Origin: Sipunculus nudus
Taxonomy: Eukaryota; Annelida; Sipuncula; Golfingiida; Sipunculidae
Reading direction: 5' to 3'
Assembly (NCBI GenBank): GCA_026874595.1
Contig: CM049310.1
Span: 40,119,558 to 40,183,557 of the forward strand
Length of the DNA: 64,000 nt
Shown: positions 51,601 through 58,464 of the stretch, one piece after another
Position numbering within the stretch: position 1 is the first letter of the stretch
How the letters are laid out: every line of letters starts with the position of its first letter
Notes under the pieces: generated by a model
Database searches by the model: none
Told to the model about the DNA's origin: nothing
Seen by the model: the letters and a program-made list of their open reading frames with translations, nothing else
Program-made: the position numbers and the translations under genes

Positions 51601-54600
51601 CATTAATGTATAATAATTAATATTTACTTCTATAATTATAGAGGGCAGTGTTTTAATGGTGTTTGCCAGCCTTACTGTGAGAGCAACGGTAAAATCTCCT
51701 GTATCTGTGATGATGGTGAGTACACATAGATATATGTTTAAACTACTTCTGTGTCCAGCCTGTCCTATAAAGGTACAGTGCAGCTCATGTTTGCATATAT
51801 GTAATTATTAATTATATAAATTTTTTGTAAGCTCTCCTGACTTATATTTAAGATCAGCTAAATCAGTTTTTGTTTGTTTTTATTCCAGCTGATTGTCCAT
51901 CGATAGTACATTTTAAAACCGTTAAGGTAGAAACCTCATTATTTATCACTAGTCATATACCAATAATGCATGTGACATGTGACCTATGACATCCAGGTTT
52001 TATTGTGTACATAAATGGCAGCCCCCATGAACAGTTTCCAGAAACTGGGAGAAGTAATCTGAGGACACTGTCCAGGGGAGAATCTATCTGCAGAGAAGGT
52101 GTGGTGGCAAGGAGATTGTATCAGCAAATTTTACAATGGAATAACACTTTTTTGGACCATGTCCAATATCTCTTATTGTAGTAGGATGCAGGTGGTTTAG
52201 GTCCATGTGACACATCTTGAAAATTTCAAAATTCAGAATTTTGCTTTTTTTAATGCCATGATGATTTGAAAATTATATTAAAGCAGCAATTAATACACTT
52301 ATGGGAAATATCCTTCCCTCACTTGTCATGATTATACTGGTAATCATAGGTAAAACCTGAAATTGTGCTTCAGGGCTAACTATCAAGGCTTTGTCATCCA
52401 TTCCACTCAGGCATGGCCATTGGAAAATGATGATGGTTCTCTCAAACCTGTATAATACTTAGTCCTAATGCAATAGATGGTCATACAGGCCTATTTTAAG
52501 TTTACAGATGTCATGACAAGAACCAGAATTTACAATGGCAACCTAATTGTTTTTTTTTTTTTTTTTTGCACATCATCCACCTGTTGCCAACCCCAGCTTT
52601 GATTGATACATTTTTATGAATATTTTTCCCCCTCAGTAACTGATTGGCAGCTTATATTTTTAAATGTGACCAATGATCTTGACTGTCATCAGATTTATCG
52701 AAATTTTATGAAAAACTTGACTCTTTTCTCAGATAATGATGGTGTTTCTCTAATATATATTCTCAGTTTTGGTTTTGGTTTCATTTTTACTAGGGATATA
52801 TCTCATTTTGTCATTGCAAATTTTTAATTTCACAATAAATGTACAGAAACAAATAAACTTGCCTCCTTTTCAAGAGGGCTCAGAACTCTGGACTTAATTT
52901 GGGTATTGCACAATAAATGTACAGAATACCAGTATTACCAAATTTCATAAGGCATCCCTTGGAGGAAACTTACAGAAGTATGCTTGCCTCTTTTACAAGA
53001 AAGCCCTGGATCTTGAACAATAAACCTATAGAAATATTGCCAAATTACAAAGGGCACCCCTCAGTAGATCAGGCTATAGTTATCCCCGCTTCCTCAGAAT
53101 GGGGTACATTGATTTGGGTTTGTCTGTCTGTCTGTGCGTCCATCTGTCTGTTCGTCTGTCACATTTTCATTTCCATGGGATGAATTTCTAAAATATTATC
53201 CAATTTCATTCAAATTTTGGTAAGTGATTGCTCTCTTGCATACCTTGGTTGAGATTGGCTTTTGAATGTCTGTCTGAAAAACTGTGATCAGCAGCTTAAA
53301 AACAAAACAAAAAATTCCCCTTTGGTTTCCAATTCACAACCAAAAATTATGACATGTGGAGACATATTCAAGGGGCATTGAAAACTTAAACACAGCCACT
53401 ATTGCATGTAGAGACATCTTCAGGGGACAAAAAATCTAAAACATTGATGGGGCAGTGGGGGACAACAAAAGGAGGAAGTGGAGAATATAAATTCCACAAA
53501 TTTGCTTGTTTGAATTACAGTGAAACCTTAAAAATACAACCACCATCAGGACCTTGATACAGGGGTGGCAATAGCAAGGTTATCTAAGTGAGGTCTTATA
53601 TAAAGAGTGAAAAAAGTAGTTGTTGTTTAAGGTGGTTGCTGATCTGAGATGGTCATCAGGTGAGGTTTTACTGTATATATTTCATATTTTTCATTTAAAA
53701 TAATGTTATGAATGTTCTTGCATGTCTGTTATATGTTTATCTTTGGGTATGATATATATGTTACAGCTGAGGTCTCCTGCAAATGGTGCTGCCGTAACAA
53801 CTCAGGGAGTGCCTGTGAACCGATGAAGGTTGACGGCACATACATTGACCATTCCAATGGAAAACCCTGTATACAAGGTTACTGTGACAATGTGAGTGTT
53901 TCTTCAGTGTTCCTTGTGAGCTGTTTGATTTAGTCTGGAGGGTTTGGGCTACTATTATGTTTTTGGATGTGGATGTGTATGTGTCTGTACTTCCCTCTGG
54001 CAGCAGCTTCAGGGCCAGATTTGATGATGTTTCAGTATTAATTATGGCTTTAGAACAGGCGTGAAAGGTACTTCGGCACTTGCTACAGTGTGGAATTCCT
54101 GCTATCATTTCATTATAGCTGAATACATAAATGTCCTAGCAAAACACCCTAGCTTACATCCTAATTATATGTTTTTCACCTGTTTTATATGCAGTTTTTA
54201 GTTTTGGTTGTTGATGAAATATATAATCCACATGTGTCTGTTTACTGTGAAAAGACCACGTGACCAGAGAAACAAAAATCTCACAAACACAACAAATCAC
54301 TATAATGGAAGTTGCACTTGTAATAAATGACAAATAAAGTAGATTCTTTTAATGTTAGTCACCCATCTTGATATATGATAGTAACACAGGACATATTGGA
54401 TCTTGTGCAAGTTTAATTCTTCTGTATGTAGGTGGAACAAAATGGTTTTAGGGAAATCTTGACATTTGCCATTATGAAAGAATGTGTAAAAGAATGGAAA
54501 CCTTTAAAAACGATTATATTTAAACTTTATCCTTGGATACACTATCTCTGGAGGGTTTAAAATTCCTGAGTGTATAGCCAGCAAGTTCATAATATTTATA

Positions 54601-57600
54601 ACTTAAGCAGGTAAAATTCCAAAAATTATGCATTTTCCTCTTTCTGCAATAAATGCAAATTTTGTTTGGCAATTTTGTCTTATGTGTACACAGACAATTG
54701 TCAAGTATCAGGTAGACATGGGTACTGGAATGGACTTTAATTATGTACTCTGTTTTTTTTTTTTTTCTCAACCCAATGTTAAAAAATTTGAAGGGTTTAT
54801 ATTGATTTCATCAATTTTTTGTTCATCTCTTTTCCACCAGGGGGTGTGCAAAAAGCAAGTGAAGGAACTTGTACAGAGGATATGGAGCATTATTGAAAGC
54901 ATAACTCCCGACAAAGTTGGTAGGTGGCTTTATTTCAGTTGTTCATTTAAGTTTAGTAACAGTTAATTAATTGCACCAACTCTATCAATGATTTTGAAGT
55001 ATTAACATCTGAAATAATTTGTGTGAACATAAGACTCTTGATATTAATGAAAAAAATTAGCTGACCTTTCTTGTTTGAGCAATGTAGTATTAGCTCTCAA
55101 CTGAGGACCCACCCAAATTCCTGCAATGTGTACTAGTAAACTTAAAATAAATAAGTTTATCAGTACACAGCTGCAGGCCGACTGATTGGTTTAACAGACA
55201 GCAAGGAAGTACTTAATGCCACCTGTCACCACTTTTCTGAACTAATGGTGTTTTCCTGTGATGTAATTTGTATTTGGGGCTTTCCTGTGATTCACCACAG
55301 ATAAAGTGTGTCCAAGCATAAGTCCTTTATATCTGAGTCCAACTCTACTTCCTATGACTCTAAGTCATTAAAAGAAAGAAGTCTGAGTCTACATTACATG
55401 TATACAAATCCCTGTTGAAAGAAAATATCAAAATGGAAATTTTAGATTTCATGTATAAATTAATGTTAGTTTATACATGATTTTTAACAAACCTGTTAGC
55501 TTATGCCATGGTGTGGTGTTGTCTGTCTGCCATCATTAGTATGTTAACCTGTACTATCTAAAAAATGGCAGGAGCTAGCATCACTAAATTTTATGCAAAA
55601 TCAGTCACCAGTAAAACTTTATGGTATTGAGCTTATTACTTTAATATTTAATCACTATAAGCTTCTAGTGCAGAGCTAAAGCTTGGTATTATAGTTTTTT
55701 TTCTACAATTCTGTTTGAAGTTTGCAAATATTATGTGACCAACTGGACTCAGGTTTGATTTCGTGAGTCCTTACCTCCGAGTCAAAGAACAAATCTGAGT
55801 CCAGGACCCTAGAGTCCAAGTCAGAGTCCCTGAAAAGTGGACTCACTGGACTTGGGTCCTACATCACATTCATTTACCCTATGTATTTGACAAAGAGTTA
55901 CACCTTCATTCTGTTTTCTGTTGATGTGGTGTACTTTTTTTCCTACAGTTGCATTCATGCGAGCGAACATAGTCGGCACAGTGATCATCCTGTCCCTAGT
56001 ATTATGGATCCCTGGAAGTTGTATTGTCTGGTGTCTCGTAAGTAGTTTTTTATTTTACCAGTGTTGTTTACATACAGCGATGTGTAATTTTCCAACTCAG
56101 TCTACATAGAAATACAAAATTATAAAATAATATGATATTAAAATTGCAGCTGAATGCTAAATTAACTTAATATACTATGTGATAATTAAAAAGTCATTAA
56201 AAAGTTAGAAGCAAGTTCAATACATATGAAGAAGATATTAATTTTCCCCAAGATTTCCAAGATCATTTCCTTTATAATTATTTGTGGAAAAATACATAAA
56301 CAATATCTGGGTATTAGAACAGTCTTTTTCCAACATTGATATAAACAGTAATTTCAAGTAAGATATTGTTCATTATATTAACAGATTTTTCAGAATAATT
56401 ATTATTATATAATGGGAAGTCTTGATTAACTTATGTGAATGTGATAAAACTTGTCATTTTTAGAGACTTTGGTGTACCCAGCCTTCATTAATGTTTCTGA
56501 ACAATATATGTTACTAATCTCAAGGGTTCTGACATTTTGAATCAGGTGTGAAGGGTTTGTATGCATCCATTATCAGAACCGTTATTAGCACAAATTACAT
56601 ACAGTTCATTACTATGTAAAAAGAGTAAGCCAAAAATCACATAAATTCTACAGATGAGGCAGCTTTAACATGTCTGATGTAAATTGTAGGATCGGAGGTC
56701 ACAGCAGCAGGAAGAGGAGATGGAAGAATGGCATAGGATTGATGTAAGTATCTTCATCACTAACATCTCCACAAAATATGGGTTTCTTAAGGTATAAATT
56801 GAAACATTCAGGTTTTCACAAGTTTTATGAATTAAAAACGTGCGTTTACCTTGGATGAATATTGTAATTTTTTTCTGTTTTTAGCAGACTTGACTACTAA
56901 GAAAAAATTGCCTTCTTTGCCAGTTTATCCTTTTTCCTTGGTAATTTATTAATGAACTTGTAGATAAATACAGTGGAACCCCACAATTTTGACCACTTTG
57001 GGGACTGACTGACCAAAGTGGTTTATTATTTGGAGGTGGTCGTACTTGTGAAACTGTAAGTTATGTGAATCGTATATTCGGGACCAAGAAAAGTGGTCTT
57101 CATTGTGAGGGTGGTCGCAATTGCAGGGTGGTCGCAGGGCGGGGTTCCACTGTATAAAACTAATGTATTTGCCAGATAAACTAGAATGAATCCCAAATCA
57201 TACATCCCAAACTCTGCTTGACTTGCAATAAAATCAAATACAAAGGTTTCACAATACTCCTGTTCCACTGATGAGGGTCAAGATAATTGGTCAAATATAT
57301 TTAAACAATATATTTAAAAGCTGCTTATTTTTTTGTGTTGCAGTCATAAATACTTACTGTAAAAGAAGTGACTACAAAAGAGGAGTTAGAAACCCATGTT
57401 AAATGCCATATCACTTCACCATACGACCTGCAAGACTTATATGCTATAACATATAATTTCTTTTTCATTAAGGTGTCATATTATATCAGGCCTTTACACA
57501 CTTGTTCACTTTACTGTCATACTGAGAATATTAAGTTTGACATATGGTTACTAAATCCAGTGGGGACCTCATGGCGATACCAACTGTAGTCTGTCTTCTG

Positions 57601-58142
57601 TACTTACAATCACTTGAATGAATTGTGATTATTTATTATTGCTTTATTGAAACCAACTTTTATTATTTGCATTTATACCTGTAATTACTTCTGAATATCT
57701 TAACAACTTGTTTAATATTTATGAAAGGATGAAACACAAGTTGGTGTAGGTTATATTTAATATACATTGGAAACCCAAGAATTTATTAGCCTTGGCTTGA
57801 AATTGATGGTGTAATGATTACAGTAACCCTCACTTTGCACAGGGTTAATAAAATCAAATACAGTTGGAAAACAAAATGCATTTTACCCCCCTGCATGGCC
57901 CCTCCCCCCTTCCACCCTTTCTTCGGCAGTGTGATATTGTTTCCAAATTAGTGTTATTAGTCTGATGATCATGGTTACCAGTATTTATGTTACTGTATTT
58001 CTTTTTTTTTCAGAATCCATATCTTTACAGAGATATAACTGGAAGTGTCAAAGGTTTTCCAGAACAAAGCCGTTTAAGATCAGCCAGACTGTGTGACAGT
58101 GTCCGCATCCAAAGAGGAGGGGGTAGAAAGACCCCTCTGTGA
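12545..58142 (+). CDS. ADAM17: ADAM17/TACE-like membrane metalloprotease (complete, 23 coding exons used per transcript)
   Basis: Sheds ectodomains of membrane proteins at the cell surface and Golgi. Seen, in order (residues for the form with exon 10B, 746 aa): signal peptide about 1-23; prodomain with cysteine switch KKFCSYI (C180); furin site RSKR (204-207); metalloprotease 208-460 with [11 protein letters not shown] (395-405) and Met-turn [11 protein letters not shown]; Cys-rich disintegrin domain 461-590; membrane-proximal domain with [12 protein letters not shown] and stalk helix [12 protein letters not shown]; transmembrane segment about 664-686; tail of about 60 residues. The short disintegrin/MPD layout lacking an EGF module and the stalk helix separate ADAM17 from other ADAMs. 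Human ADAM17 has 824 residues; the shortfall is mostly tail. All junctions keep frame. Introns 11-13 isolate a 6-nt exon, exon 10 exists in two versions, and intron 16 is U12-type. Assembled by eye from splice sites and family knowledge. Confidence 0.93.
12612..13341 (+). other. Intron 1
   Basis: Holds two C homopolymers (12693-12705 and 12938-12952), a short TATA-rich stretch and copy 2 of the 230-bp repeat. No other gene. Confidence 0.8.
13025..13255 (+). repeat. 230-bp dispersed repeat, copy 2
   Basis: Matches 4675-4905 over its length, for example GAATGACAGAAGAACAGAAT followed by a second GACAGAAGAGTGAAA. It lies in intron 1. Confidence 0.6.
13342..13471 (+). CDS. ADAM17: ADAM17-like exon 2: prodomain start
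   Basis: 130 nt, acceptor ttttaccaag, donor GAAG|GTTTGT. It encodes [20 protein letters not shown] then [12 protein letters not shown] and [10 protein letters not shown], which align with the beginning of ADAM17/ADAM10 prodomains. Phase 1 in, 2 out. Confidence 0.88.
13567..13760 (+). repeat. Fragment of the AGCTCAGCTGACT repeat family
   Basis: Starts TTTTTAGCTCATCTGAGCTATAG and keeps pieces such as AATCAGGAAAGATATTTACTC. It is a heavily shortened relative of the repeats at 8845 and 29673, in intron 2. Confidence 0.55.
14788..14921 (+). CDS. ADAM17: ADAM17-like exon 3: prodomain
   Basis: 134 nt, acceptor ttttgcag, donor G|GTAAGA. It encodes [20 protein letters not shown] and continues to NLYQGYLTG, equivalent to the RHFKLYL...FTGHVVG part of the human prodomain. 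Phase 2 in, 1 out. Confidence 0.9.
15337..15428 (+). CDS. ADAM17: ADAM17-like exon 4: prodomain
   Basis: 92 nt, acceptor gtgttttcag, donor GAG|GTAAGG. It encodes [20 protein letters not shown] and then [11 protein letters not shown], matching the GEPDSRV...DGAEYNIE segment. Phase 1 in, 0 out. Confidence 0.9.
15727..16191. mobile_element. 465-bp hAT-like MITE
   Basis: CAGGGCTCAACATTAA at the left and AAAAGTTACTTTTGAGCCCTG, written in two parts here as AAAAGTTACTTTT and GAGCCCTG, at the right form inverted ends (CAGGGCTCAA). Inside are repeated TTGCCCAAC/GGCAAG motifs. No clear 8-bp target duplication remains. It lies in intron 4. Confidence 0.6.
17112..17296 (+). repeat. Diverged direct duplication including a copy of the exon 5 boundary
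   Basis: Two diverged units share AGGTTAACATTC, CTGCTTTTACAGTGT and TCACTCTCT. In the first, CTTGTAGCCTGCGTGGAGGTT (17195-17215) copies the acceptor and first codons of exon 5 (17778-17798). Past that point it is unrelated and reaches a stop, so it is not an exon. Confidence 0.55.
17785..17888 (+). CDS. ADAM17: ADAM17-like exon 5: prodomain (PAWRF)
   Basis: 104 nt, acceptor tacttgtag, donor GG|GTAGGT. It encodes [20 protein letters not shown] then [15 protein letters not shown]. Human counterpart: [23 protein letters not shown]. A 22-bp near-copy of its 5' boundary lies 583 bp upstream. Phase 0 in, 2 out. Confidence 0.88.
18854..18927 (+). CDS. ADAM17: ADAM17-like exon 6: cysteine-switch exon
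   Basis: 74 nt, acceptor gatttacag, donor G|GTGAGC. It encodes [20 protein letters not shown] then EQEE. The Cys matches the prodomain cysteine (human PKVCGYL) that caps the zinc in the latent enzyme. Phase 2 in, 1 out. Confidence 0.9.
18928..19640 (+). other. Intron 6 before the satellite
   Basis: Contains several GGGTAAAAC/GTTTTACC words in both orientations (19098-19500) that suggest a decayed element. No gene. Confidence 0.4.
19641..21495 (+). repeat. 88-bp tandem satellite, about 21 copies, with 264-bp higher-order pattern
   Basis: Unit starts at 19763, 19851 and 19939 give a period of 88 bp. Each unit has TATAGCCCTGATGGGCTGCA, then the repeated CTGCAG words (GACTGCAGCCTGCAG), then CACCATAATTACTATGTGAC. 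Across 19675-20330 three unit types alternate in fixed order, distinguished by GCTTCACCTTAA, CATGTTATTGCTAC and CAGTGTAATGCTAC, giving a 3 x 88 bp repeat. From 20400 on the array is mostly one type. It lies in intron 6. Confidence 0.95.
21705..21853 (+). CDS. ADAM17: ADAM17-like exon 7: furin site and start of protease domain
   Basis: 149 nt, acceptor atatttcag, donor TTG|GTAGGT. It encodes DHHRSKRQ (furin-type cleavage after RSKR) and then [18 protein letters not shown], matching human CKLLVVADHRFYRYMGRG. Phase 1 in, 0 out. The long open frame reading on from this exon to 22159 is intron. Confidence 0.95.
22430..22600 (+). repeat. Dispersed repeat sharing sequence with 55470-55620, copy 1
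   Basis: Shares GGCAGGAGCTAGCATCAC, AACCTGT.AGCTTATG and AATCAGTCA with the second copy. The surrounding 22600-23500 looks like related, decayed repeat sequence with recurring TGTTCAAATGGT words. It lies in intron 7. Confidence 0.55.
24010..25742 (-). pseudogene. Decayed intronless copy of a widespread invertebrate ORF family, probably transposon-derived
   Basis: Minus-strand frames follow one another in protein order. First comes a Cys-rich zinc-ribbon-like N-terminus (25742-25299) with [38 protein letters not shown] and [12 protein letters not shown]. Next is an acidic [11 protein letters not shown] linker. Then comes a middle part (25029-24730) with [20 protein letters not shown], and last a C-terminal part (24589-24028) with [39 protein letters not shown] and [11 protein letters not shown] recall near-identical motifs in many uncharacterised proteins of molluscs, cnidarians and arthropods, often multi-copy. 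Here the reading frame is interrupted several times, so it looks dead. No transposase catalytic motif or terminal repeats were identified. It lies in intron 7, antisense to the gene. Confidence 0.7.
26657..26702 (+). promoter_or_regulatory. Two DR2-type nuclear-receptor half-site pairs
   Basis: AGGTCAAGAGTTCA occurs at 26657-26670 and again at 26689-26702, inside a 32-bp direct duplication (CAGGTCAAGAGTTCACTCAG). AGGTCA-n2-AGTTCA fits RAR/RXR-like direct repeats. Function is not shown. Confidence 0.3.
26800..27150 (+). repeat. 127-bp tandem repeat, about 2.7 copies
   Basis: GGTGGTGCCA recurs at 26873, 27000 and 27127. Units share ACAAGAYTGGTGGTGCCA, CTGCTTATTTCT and TTTGATATATCAG. It lies in intron 7, just before exon 8. 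Confidence 0.75.
27421..27507 (+). CDS. ADAM17: ADAM17-like exon 8: protease domain
   Basis: 87 nt, acceptor ctcctttcag, donor GAG|GTGAGA, phase 0/0. It encodes [20 protein letters not shown] then KGMGFEVKE; human: [29 protein letters not shown]. Confidence 0.95.
28431..28526 (+). CDS. ADAM17: ADAM17-like exon 9: protease domain
   Basis: 96 nt, acceptor tttttttcag, donor GAG|GTAAAG, phase 0/0. It encodes [20 protein letters not shown] then [12 protein letters not shown]; human: GEKHYNMAKSY...WDVKMLLE. Confidence 0.95.
29155..29334. mobile_element. TIR MITE, 'TACAGTG' family
   Basis: Ends CACAGTAAAACCTC and GCGGTTTTACTGTA are inverted. The interior (ACAACCACC, GAGTGAGGTCTT, TATAAAGAG) matches the copy at 53516. 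It lies in intron 9. Confidence 0.65.
29673..32293 (+). mobile_element. 2.6-kb interspersed repeat (AGCTCAGCTGACT family), copy B
   Basis: Same head hairpin and GTCCGTCC tract as copy A and same tail GACCCATGGGTCCCTTGT. An internal section is duplicated: 30480-31130 repeats the 29810-30420 body (ATACAGTTAGATGTC, GACTGCCTAATATCAAAACC). It lies in intron 9 in sense orientation. Confidence 0.7.
32790..32960 (+). mobile_element. tRNA-derived SINE fragment (5' part)
   Basis: GGGTTGTGGTGTAATGGATA (A-box region) and then TTAAGTTCCTGGCCAAATTC match the head and body of the SINEs at 62167 and 62722. The B box is worn. It lies in intron 9. Confidence 0.5.
33739..33772. repeat. (CA)n(TA)n(TG)n microsatellite
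   Basis: A short ACACACA run, then TATATATA, then GTGTGTGT. The tract is self-complementary. Confidence 0.85.
34369..34513 (+). CDS. ADAM17: ADAM17-like exon 10A (alternative version)
   Basis: 145 nt, acceptor attatcttcag, donor GAG|GTACAT, phase 0 in, 1 out. It encodes [20 protein letters not shown], then [18 protein letters not shown] and [10 protein letters not shown]. It keeps CLAHLFT, the LGL strand and the GGIC cysteine. The loop before the strand is two residues longer than in 10B, and the segment after the strand (FVAKAS against YIGAPR) differs. Its phases match 10B exactly, and neither length is a multiple of three. Using both or neither would shift the frame, so the pair should be mutually exclusive. 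Confidence 0.88.
34514..36442 (+). other. Intron between the two alternative exons 10
   Basis: AT-rich and 1.9 kb long, so it is too long for steric hindrance to explain mutual exclusion. It contains a degraded one-ended TACAGTG-type fragment at about 35690-35882. No third exon-10 copy was found here or between 28527 and 39684. Confidence 0.5.
36443..36581 (+). CDS. ADAM17: ADAM17-like exon 10B (canonical version)
   Basis: 139 nt, acceptor gtctatttcag, donor CAG|GTGACT, phase 0 in, 1 out. It encodes [20 protein letters not shown], then [20 protein letters not shown] and GGICSP, very close to human [20 protein letters not shown] / YVGSPR. The LGLA strand forms the upper edge of the substrate cleft in TACE structures. 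Confidence 0.94.
39685..39798 (+). CDS. ADAM17: ADAM17-like exon 11: ends at first zinc-binding His
   Basis: 114 nt, acceptor gattggcag, donor ATG|GTAAGG, phase 1/1. It encodes [20 protein letters not shown] then [15 protein letters not shown]. The final His is the first ligand of HExGH, and the exon ends one base into the Glu codon. Confidence 0.94.
40495..40500 (+). CDS. ADAM17: ADAM17-like exon 12: 6-nt micro-exon carrying the catalytic Glu
   Basis: AATTTG lies between acceptor gtgacaccacag and a consensus donor GTGAGT. With the leading G from exon 11 and the GT of exon 13 it reads Glu-Phe-Gly, giving [11 protein letters not shown]. Without it exon 11 joins exon 13 as T-H-G-H-N-W, which lacks the catalytic Glu and breaks the zinc-ligand spacing. 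No AG upstream of exon 13 can supply the missing codons from contiguous sequence. Six nucleotides keep frame, so skipping would give a full-length but catalytically dead product. Confidence 0.88.
41018..41136 (+). CDS. ADAM17: ADAM17-like exon 13: rest of zinc motif and Met-turn
   Basis: 119 nt, acceptor actctgaag, donor AAG|GTCAGT, phase 1 in, 0 out. It encodes [20 protein letters not shown], then [20 protein letters not shown], including the second and third zinc His and the Met-turn Met. The acceptor has a weak pyrimidine tract. Confidence 0.93.
41516..41585 (+). CDS. ADAM17: ADAM17-like exon 14: end of protease domain
   Basis: 70 nt, acceptor atctttcag, donor A|GTAAGT, phase 0 in, 1 out. 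It encodes [20 protein letters not shown] then CFT; human: [21 protein letters not shown]. Confidence 0.92.
42071..42535. mobile_element. 465-bp TIR element, pogo/Tigger-like ends
   Basis: Starts TACAGAAGAACCTTGAATTT and ends TTGAGGTTCTACTGTA, inverted and TA-bounded. The interior speaks of Tigger-type non-autonomous elements (AATTGAGGAACC, CTCAAATATTGG). No transposase frame. It lies in intron 14. Confidence 0.6.
42736..42868 (+). CDS. ADAM17: ADAM17-like exon 15: start of disintegrin domain
   Basis: 133 nt, acceptor ggtaaatag, donor CAG|GTAAAT, phase 1 in, 2 out. It encodes [20 protein letters not shown] then [15 protein letters not shown]; human: CGNSRVDEGEECDPG...CCNSDCTL. Its donor sequence is repeated 12 times in the minisatellite just downstream. 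Confidence 0.94.
42906..43590 (+). repeat. 50-bp minisatellite made of the exon 15 splice donor, 12 exact donor copies
   Basis: CAGGTAAATGAT, the exact sequence across the exon 15 donor (42866-42877), recurs at 42966, 43016, 43066, 43116, 43166, 43216, 43266, 43316, 43366, 43416, 43467 and 43518. It is followed by GTGTACAATAGAACCCCATT and AATACTACCAC. Degenerate units flank the array on both sides. The second half of the unit (TACAGTAAAACCCCATG...CTACCAC) resembles the end of the TACAGTGGAACCCC MITEs. Confidence 0.92.
44113..44270 (+). repeat. DIRS left inverted terminal repeat
   Basis: TTTCTGTATTAATGAGAATT and GCCAGAGTAAGCCAAC are found inverted at 48835-48930. The left limit is set by its match to the internal complementary region. 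Confidence 0.8.
48625..48742 (+). repeat. DIRS internal complementary region
   Basis: The first half (ATTCTCATTAATACAGAAAC, CACAATTATGTTTACG) is complementary to the left end. The second half (CCATTCCCTCCCTGTGAATG, GTTAGTAAACTGTTGTGAGC) is complementary to the right end. It is used in the circular-intermediate step known for DIRS. Confidence 0.8.
48785..48990 (-). repeat. DIRS right inverted terminal repeat
   Basis: Reverse complement of the left repeat over about 110 bp, followed by an outer part complementary to the internal region and a run of 14 G at 48976-48989. Confidence 0.8.
49119..49232 (+). CDS. ADAM17: ADAM17-like exon 16: disintegrin domain, U12-type donor
   Basis: 114 nt, acceptor ctgttttcag, phase 2/2. 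It encodes [20 protein letters not shown] then [18 protein letters not shown]. It ends TGTGG and is followed by ATATCCTTTT, a U12 AT-AC donor, not by GT. Confidence 0.92.
49233..50162 (+). other. U12-type AT-AC intron (intron 16)
   Basis: The donor ATATCCTTT matches the minor-spliceosome consensus at every position. TTCCTTAAC at 50149-50157 is a perfect U12 branch site. Two possible AC acceptors follow, at 50161-50162 and 50164-50165, and both keep frame. The first keeps six residues between disintegrin cysteines as in human ADAM17; the second gives the more usual branch-to-acceptor distance. Confidence 0.88.
50163..50225 (+). CDS. ADAM17: ADAM17-like exon 17: disintegrin domain
   Basis: 63 nt (60 if the second AC is used), donor AAAG|GTAAGG, phase 2/2. 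It encodes [20 protein letters not shown]; human: [21 protein letters not shown]. Confidence 0.88.
50226..51641 (+). other. Intron 17
   Basis: Holds an old SINE on the minus strand (about 50945-51295). Otherwise AT-rich with no gene. Confidence 0.6.
50945..51295 (-). mobile_element. tRNA-derived SINE, older copy
   Basis: The minus strand reads a tRNA-like head (rc of CTTGCGGTCACAAGTCCAGC), then the body shared with 62384-62722: CACTTGTGGTAAAGA, AGAGAGCACACACTTG and CAGTATCCTTTCACTCC on the plus strand. More diverged than the 62-kb copy. Confidence 0.7.
51642..51715 (+). CDS. ADAM17: ADAM17-like exon 18: end of disintegrin domain
   Basis: 74 nt, acceptor ataattatag, donor G|GTGAGT, phase 2 in, 1 out. 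It encodes [20 protein letters not shown] then CICDD; human: [24 protein letters not shown]. Confidence 0.93.
53085..53165 (+). repeat. (TCTG)n-like tract
   Basis: GTCTGTCTGTCTGTGCG followed by CATCTGTCTGTTCGTCTGTC. Probably part of a longer decayed element with flanking text down to about 53450. It lies in intron 18. Confidence 0.6.
53516..53675. mobile_element. TIR MITE, 'TACAGTG' family
   Basis: Ends TACAGTGAAACCTTAAAA and GTGAGGTTTTACTGTA are inverted and TA-bounded. It is 160 bp and close to the copy at 29155. It lies in intron 18, less than 100 bp upstream of exon 19. Confidence 0.7.
53767..53891 (+). CDS. ADAM17: ADAM17-like exon 19: membrane-proximal domain
   Basis: 125 nt, acceptor atgttacag, donor AAT|GTGAGT, phase 1 in, 0 out. 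It encodes [20 protein letters not shown] then [14 protein letters not shown]; human: CKVCCRDLSGRCVPY...RKGKPCTVGFCDMN. In human ADAM17 this domain binds phosphatidylserine and is redox-regulated. Confidence 0.94.
54841..54919 (+). CDS. ADAM17: ADAM17-like exon 20: stalk helix (CANDIS-like)
   Basis: 79 nt, acceptor ttttccaccag, donor G|GTAGGT, phase 0 in, 1 out. It encodes [20 protein letters not shown] then ITPDKV, an amphipathic segment matching human [20 protein letters not shown]. Confidence 0.93.
55470..55620 (+). repeat. Dispersed repeat, copy 2 of the 22430 repeat
   Basis: Shares GGCAGGAGCTAGCATCAC and ACCTGT.AGCTTATG with 22430-22600. It lies in intron 20. Confidence 0.55.
55949..56037 (+). 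CDS. ADAM17: ADAM17-like exon 21: transmembrane segment
   Basis: 89 nt, acceptor ttcctacag, donor CTC|GTAAGT, phase 1 in, 0 out. It encodes [20 protein letters not shown] then [10 protein letters not shown]; human: [20 protein letters not shown]. Confidence 0.94.
56690..56743 (+). CDS. ADAM17: ADAM17-like exon 22: cytoplasmic tail, charged
   Basis: 54 nt, acceptor aaattgtag, donor GAT|GTAAGT, phase 0/0. It encodes [18 protein letters not shown], basic then strongly acidic. Tails are poorly conserved, so the assignment rests on phase, splice sites and position. Confidence 0.82.
56969..57154. mobile_element. TIR MITE, 'TACAGTG' family
   Basis: TACAGTGGAACCCCACAATT at the left and GGCGGGGTTCCACTGTA at the right are a clean TIR pair. 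The interior has repeated GGTGGTCGCA words. It lies in intron 22. Confidence 0.75.
58014..58142 (+). CDS. ADAM17: ADAM17-like exon 23: C-terminus and stop
   Basis: Acceptor ctttttttttcag, then 42 codons and TGA. It encodes [20 protein letters not shown] and ends GGGRKTPL: Arg-rich, with several Ser/Thr. The tail is about half the human length and I see no SH3-type proline run. Confidence 0.85.
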   Translation, partial: NPYLYRDITGSVKGFPEQSRLRSARLCDSVRIQRGGGRKTPL

Positions 58143-58248
58143 GTGAGTCACAACAGAATAAAGACCAAATATAAGTTGTAGCACAAAGTCCCCTCTGTGT
58201 ATATTGTTCATATGTGATTAATAATGGGGAATGTTAAAAAATACAGAA

Positions 58249-58464
58249 AATAAATACAGAAACTTATCATTTGTACAACCTGACATCTCTATTTTTAATA
58301 ATAGAATTCCCAGGATAAAAATGAAGACATGATGCCATGTCAATTTAATTCTGAAGGGGGGGGGGGGGTGATGTTTATCAAACTCCTGAATATGTTTATA
58401 GAATGTTAGCATCATTTACAACAATGTACATTCATAACCATACAGTTTTAATATTTTCAATAAA
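58249..58464 (+). terminator. Candidate polyadenylation signals of the ADAM17-like gene
   Basis: AATAAA occurs at 58249-58254 and 58459-58464, about 110 and 320 bp after the stop. In AT-rich DNA such hexamers are frequent, so the true end is uncertain. Confidence 0.45.

Noticed and set aside
51891-51928. Exon-like segment between ttattccag and GTAGAA in intron 18 ([13 protein letters not shown])
   Set aside because: Its 38 nt would leave the following exon 19 out of frame and it has no counterpart in ADAM17 proteins. Probably a chance splice-site pair, or at most a rare truncating exon.
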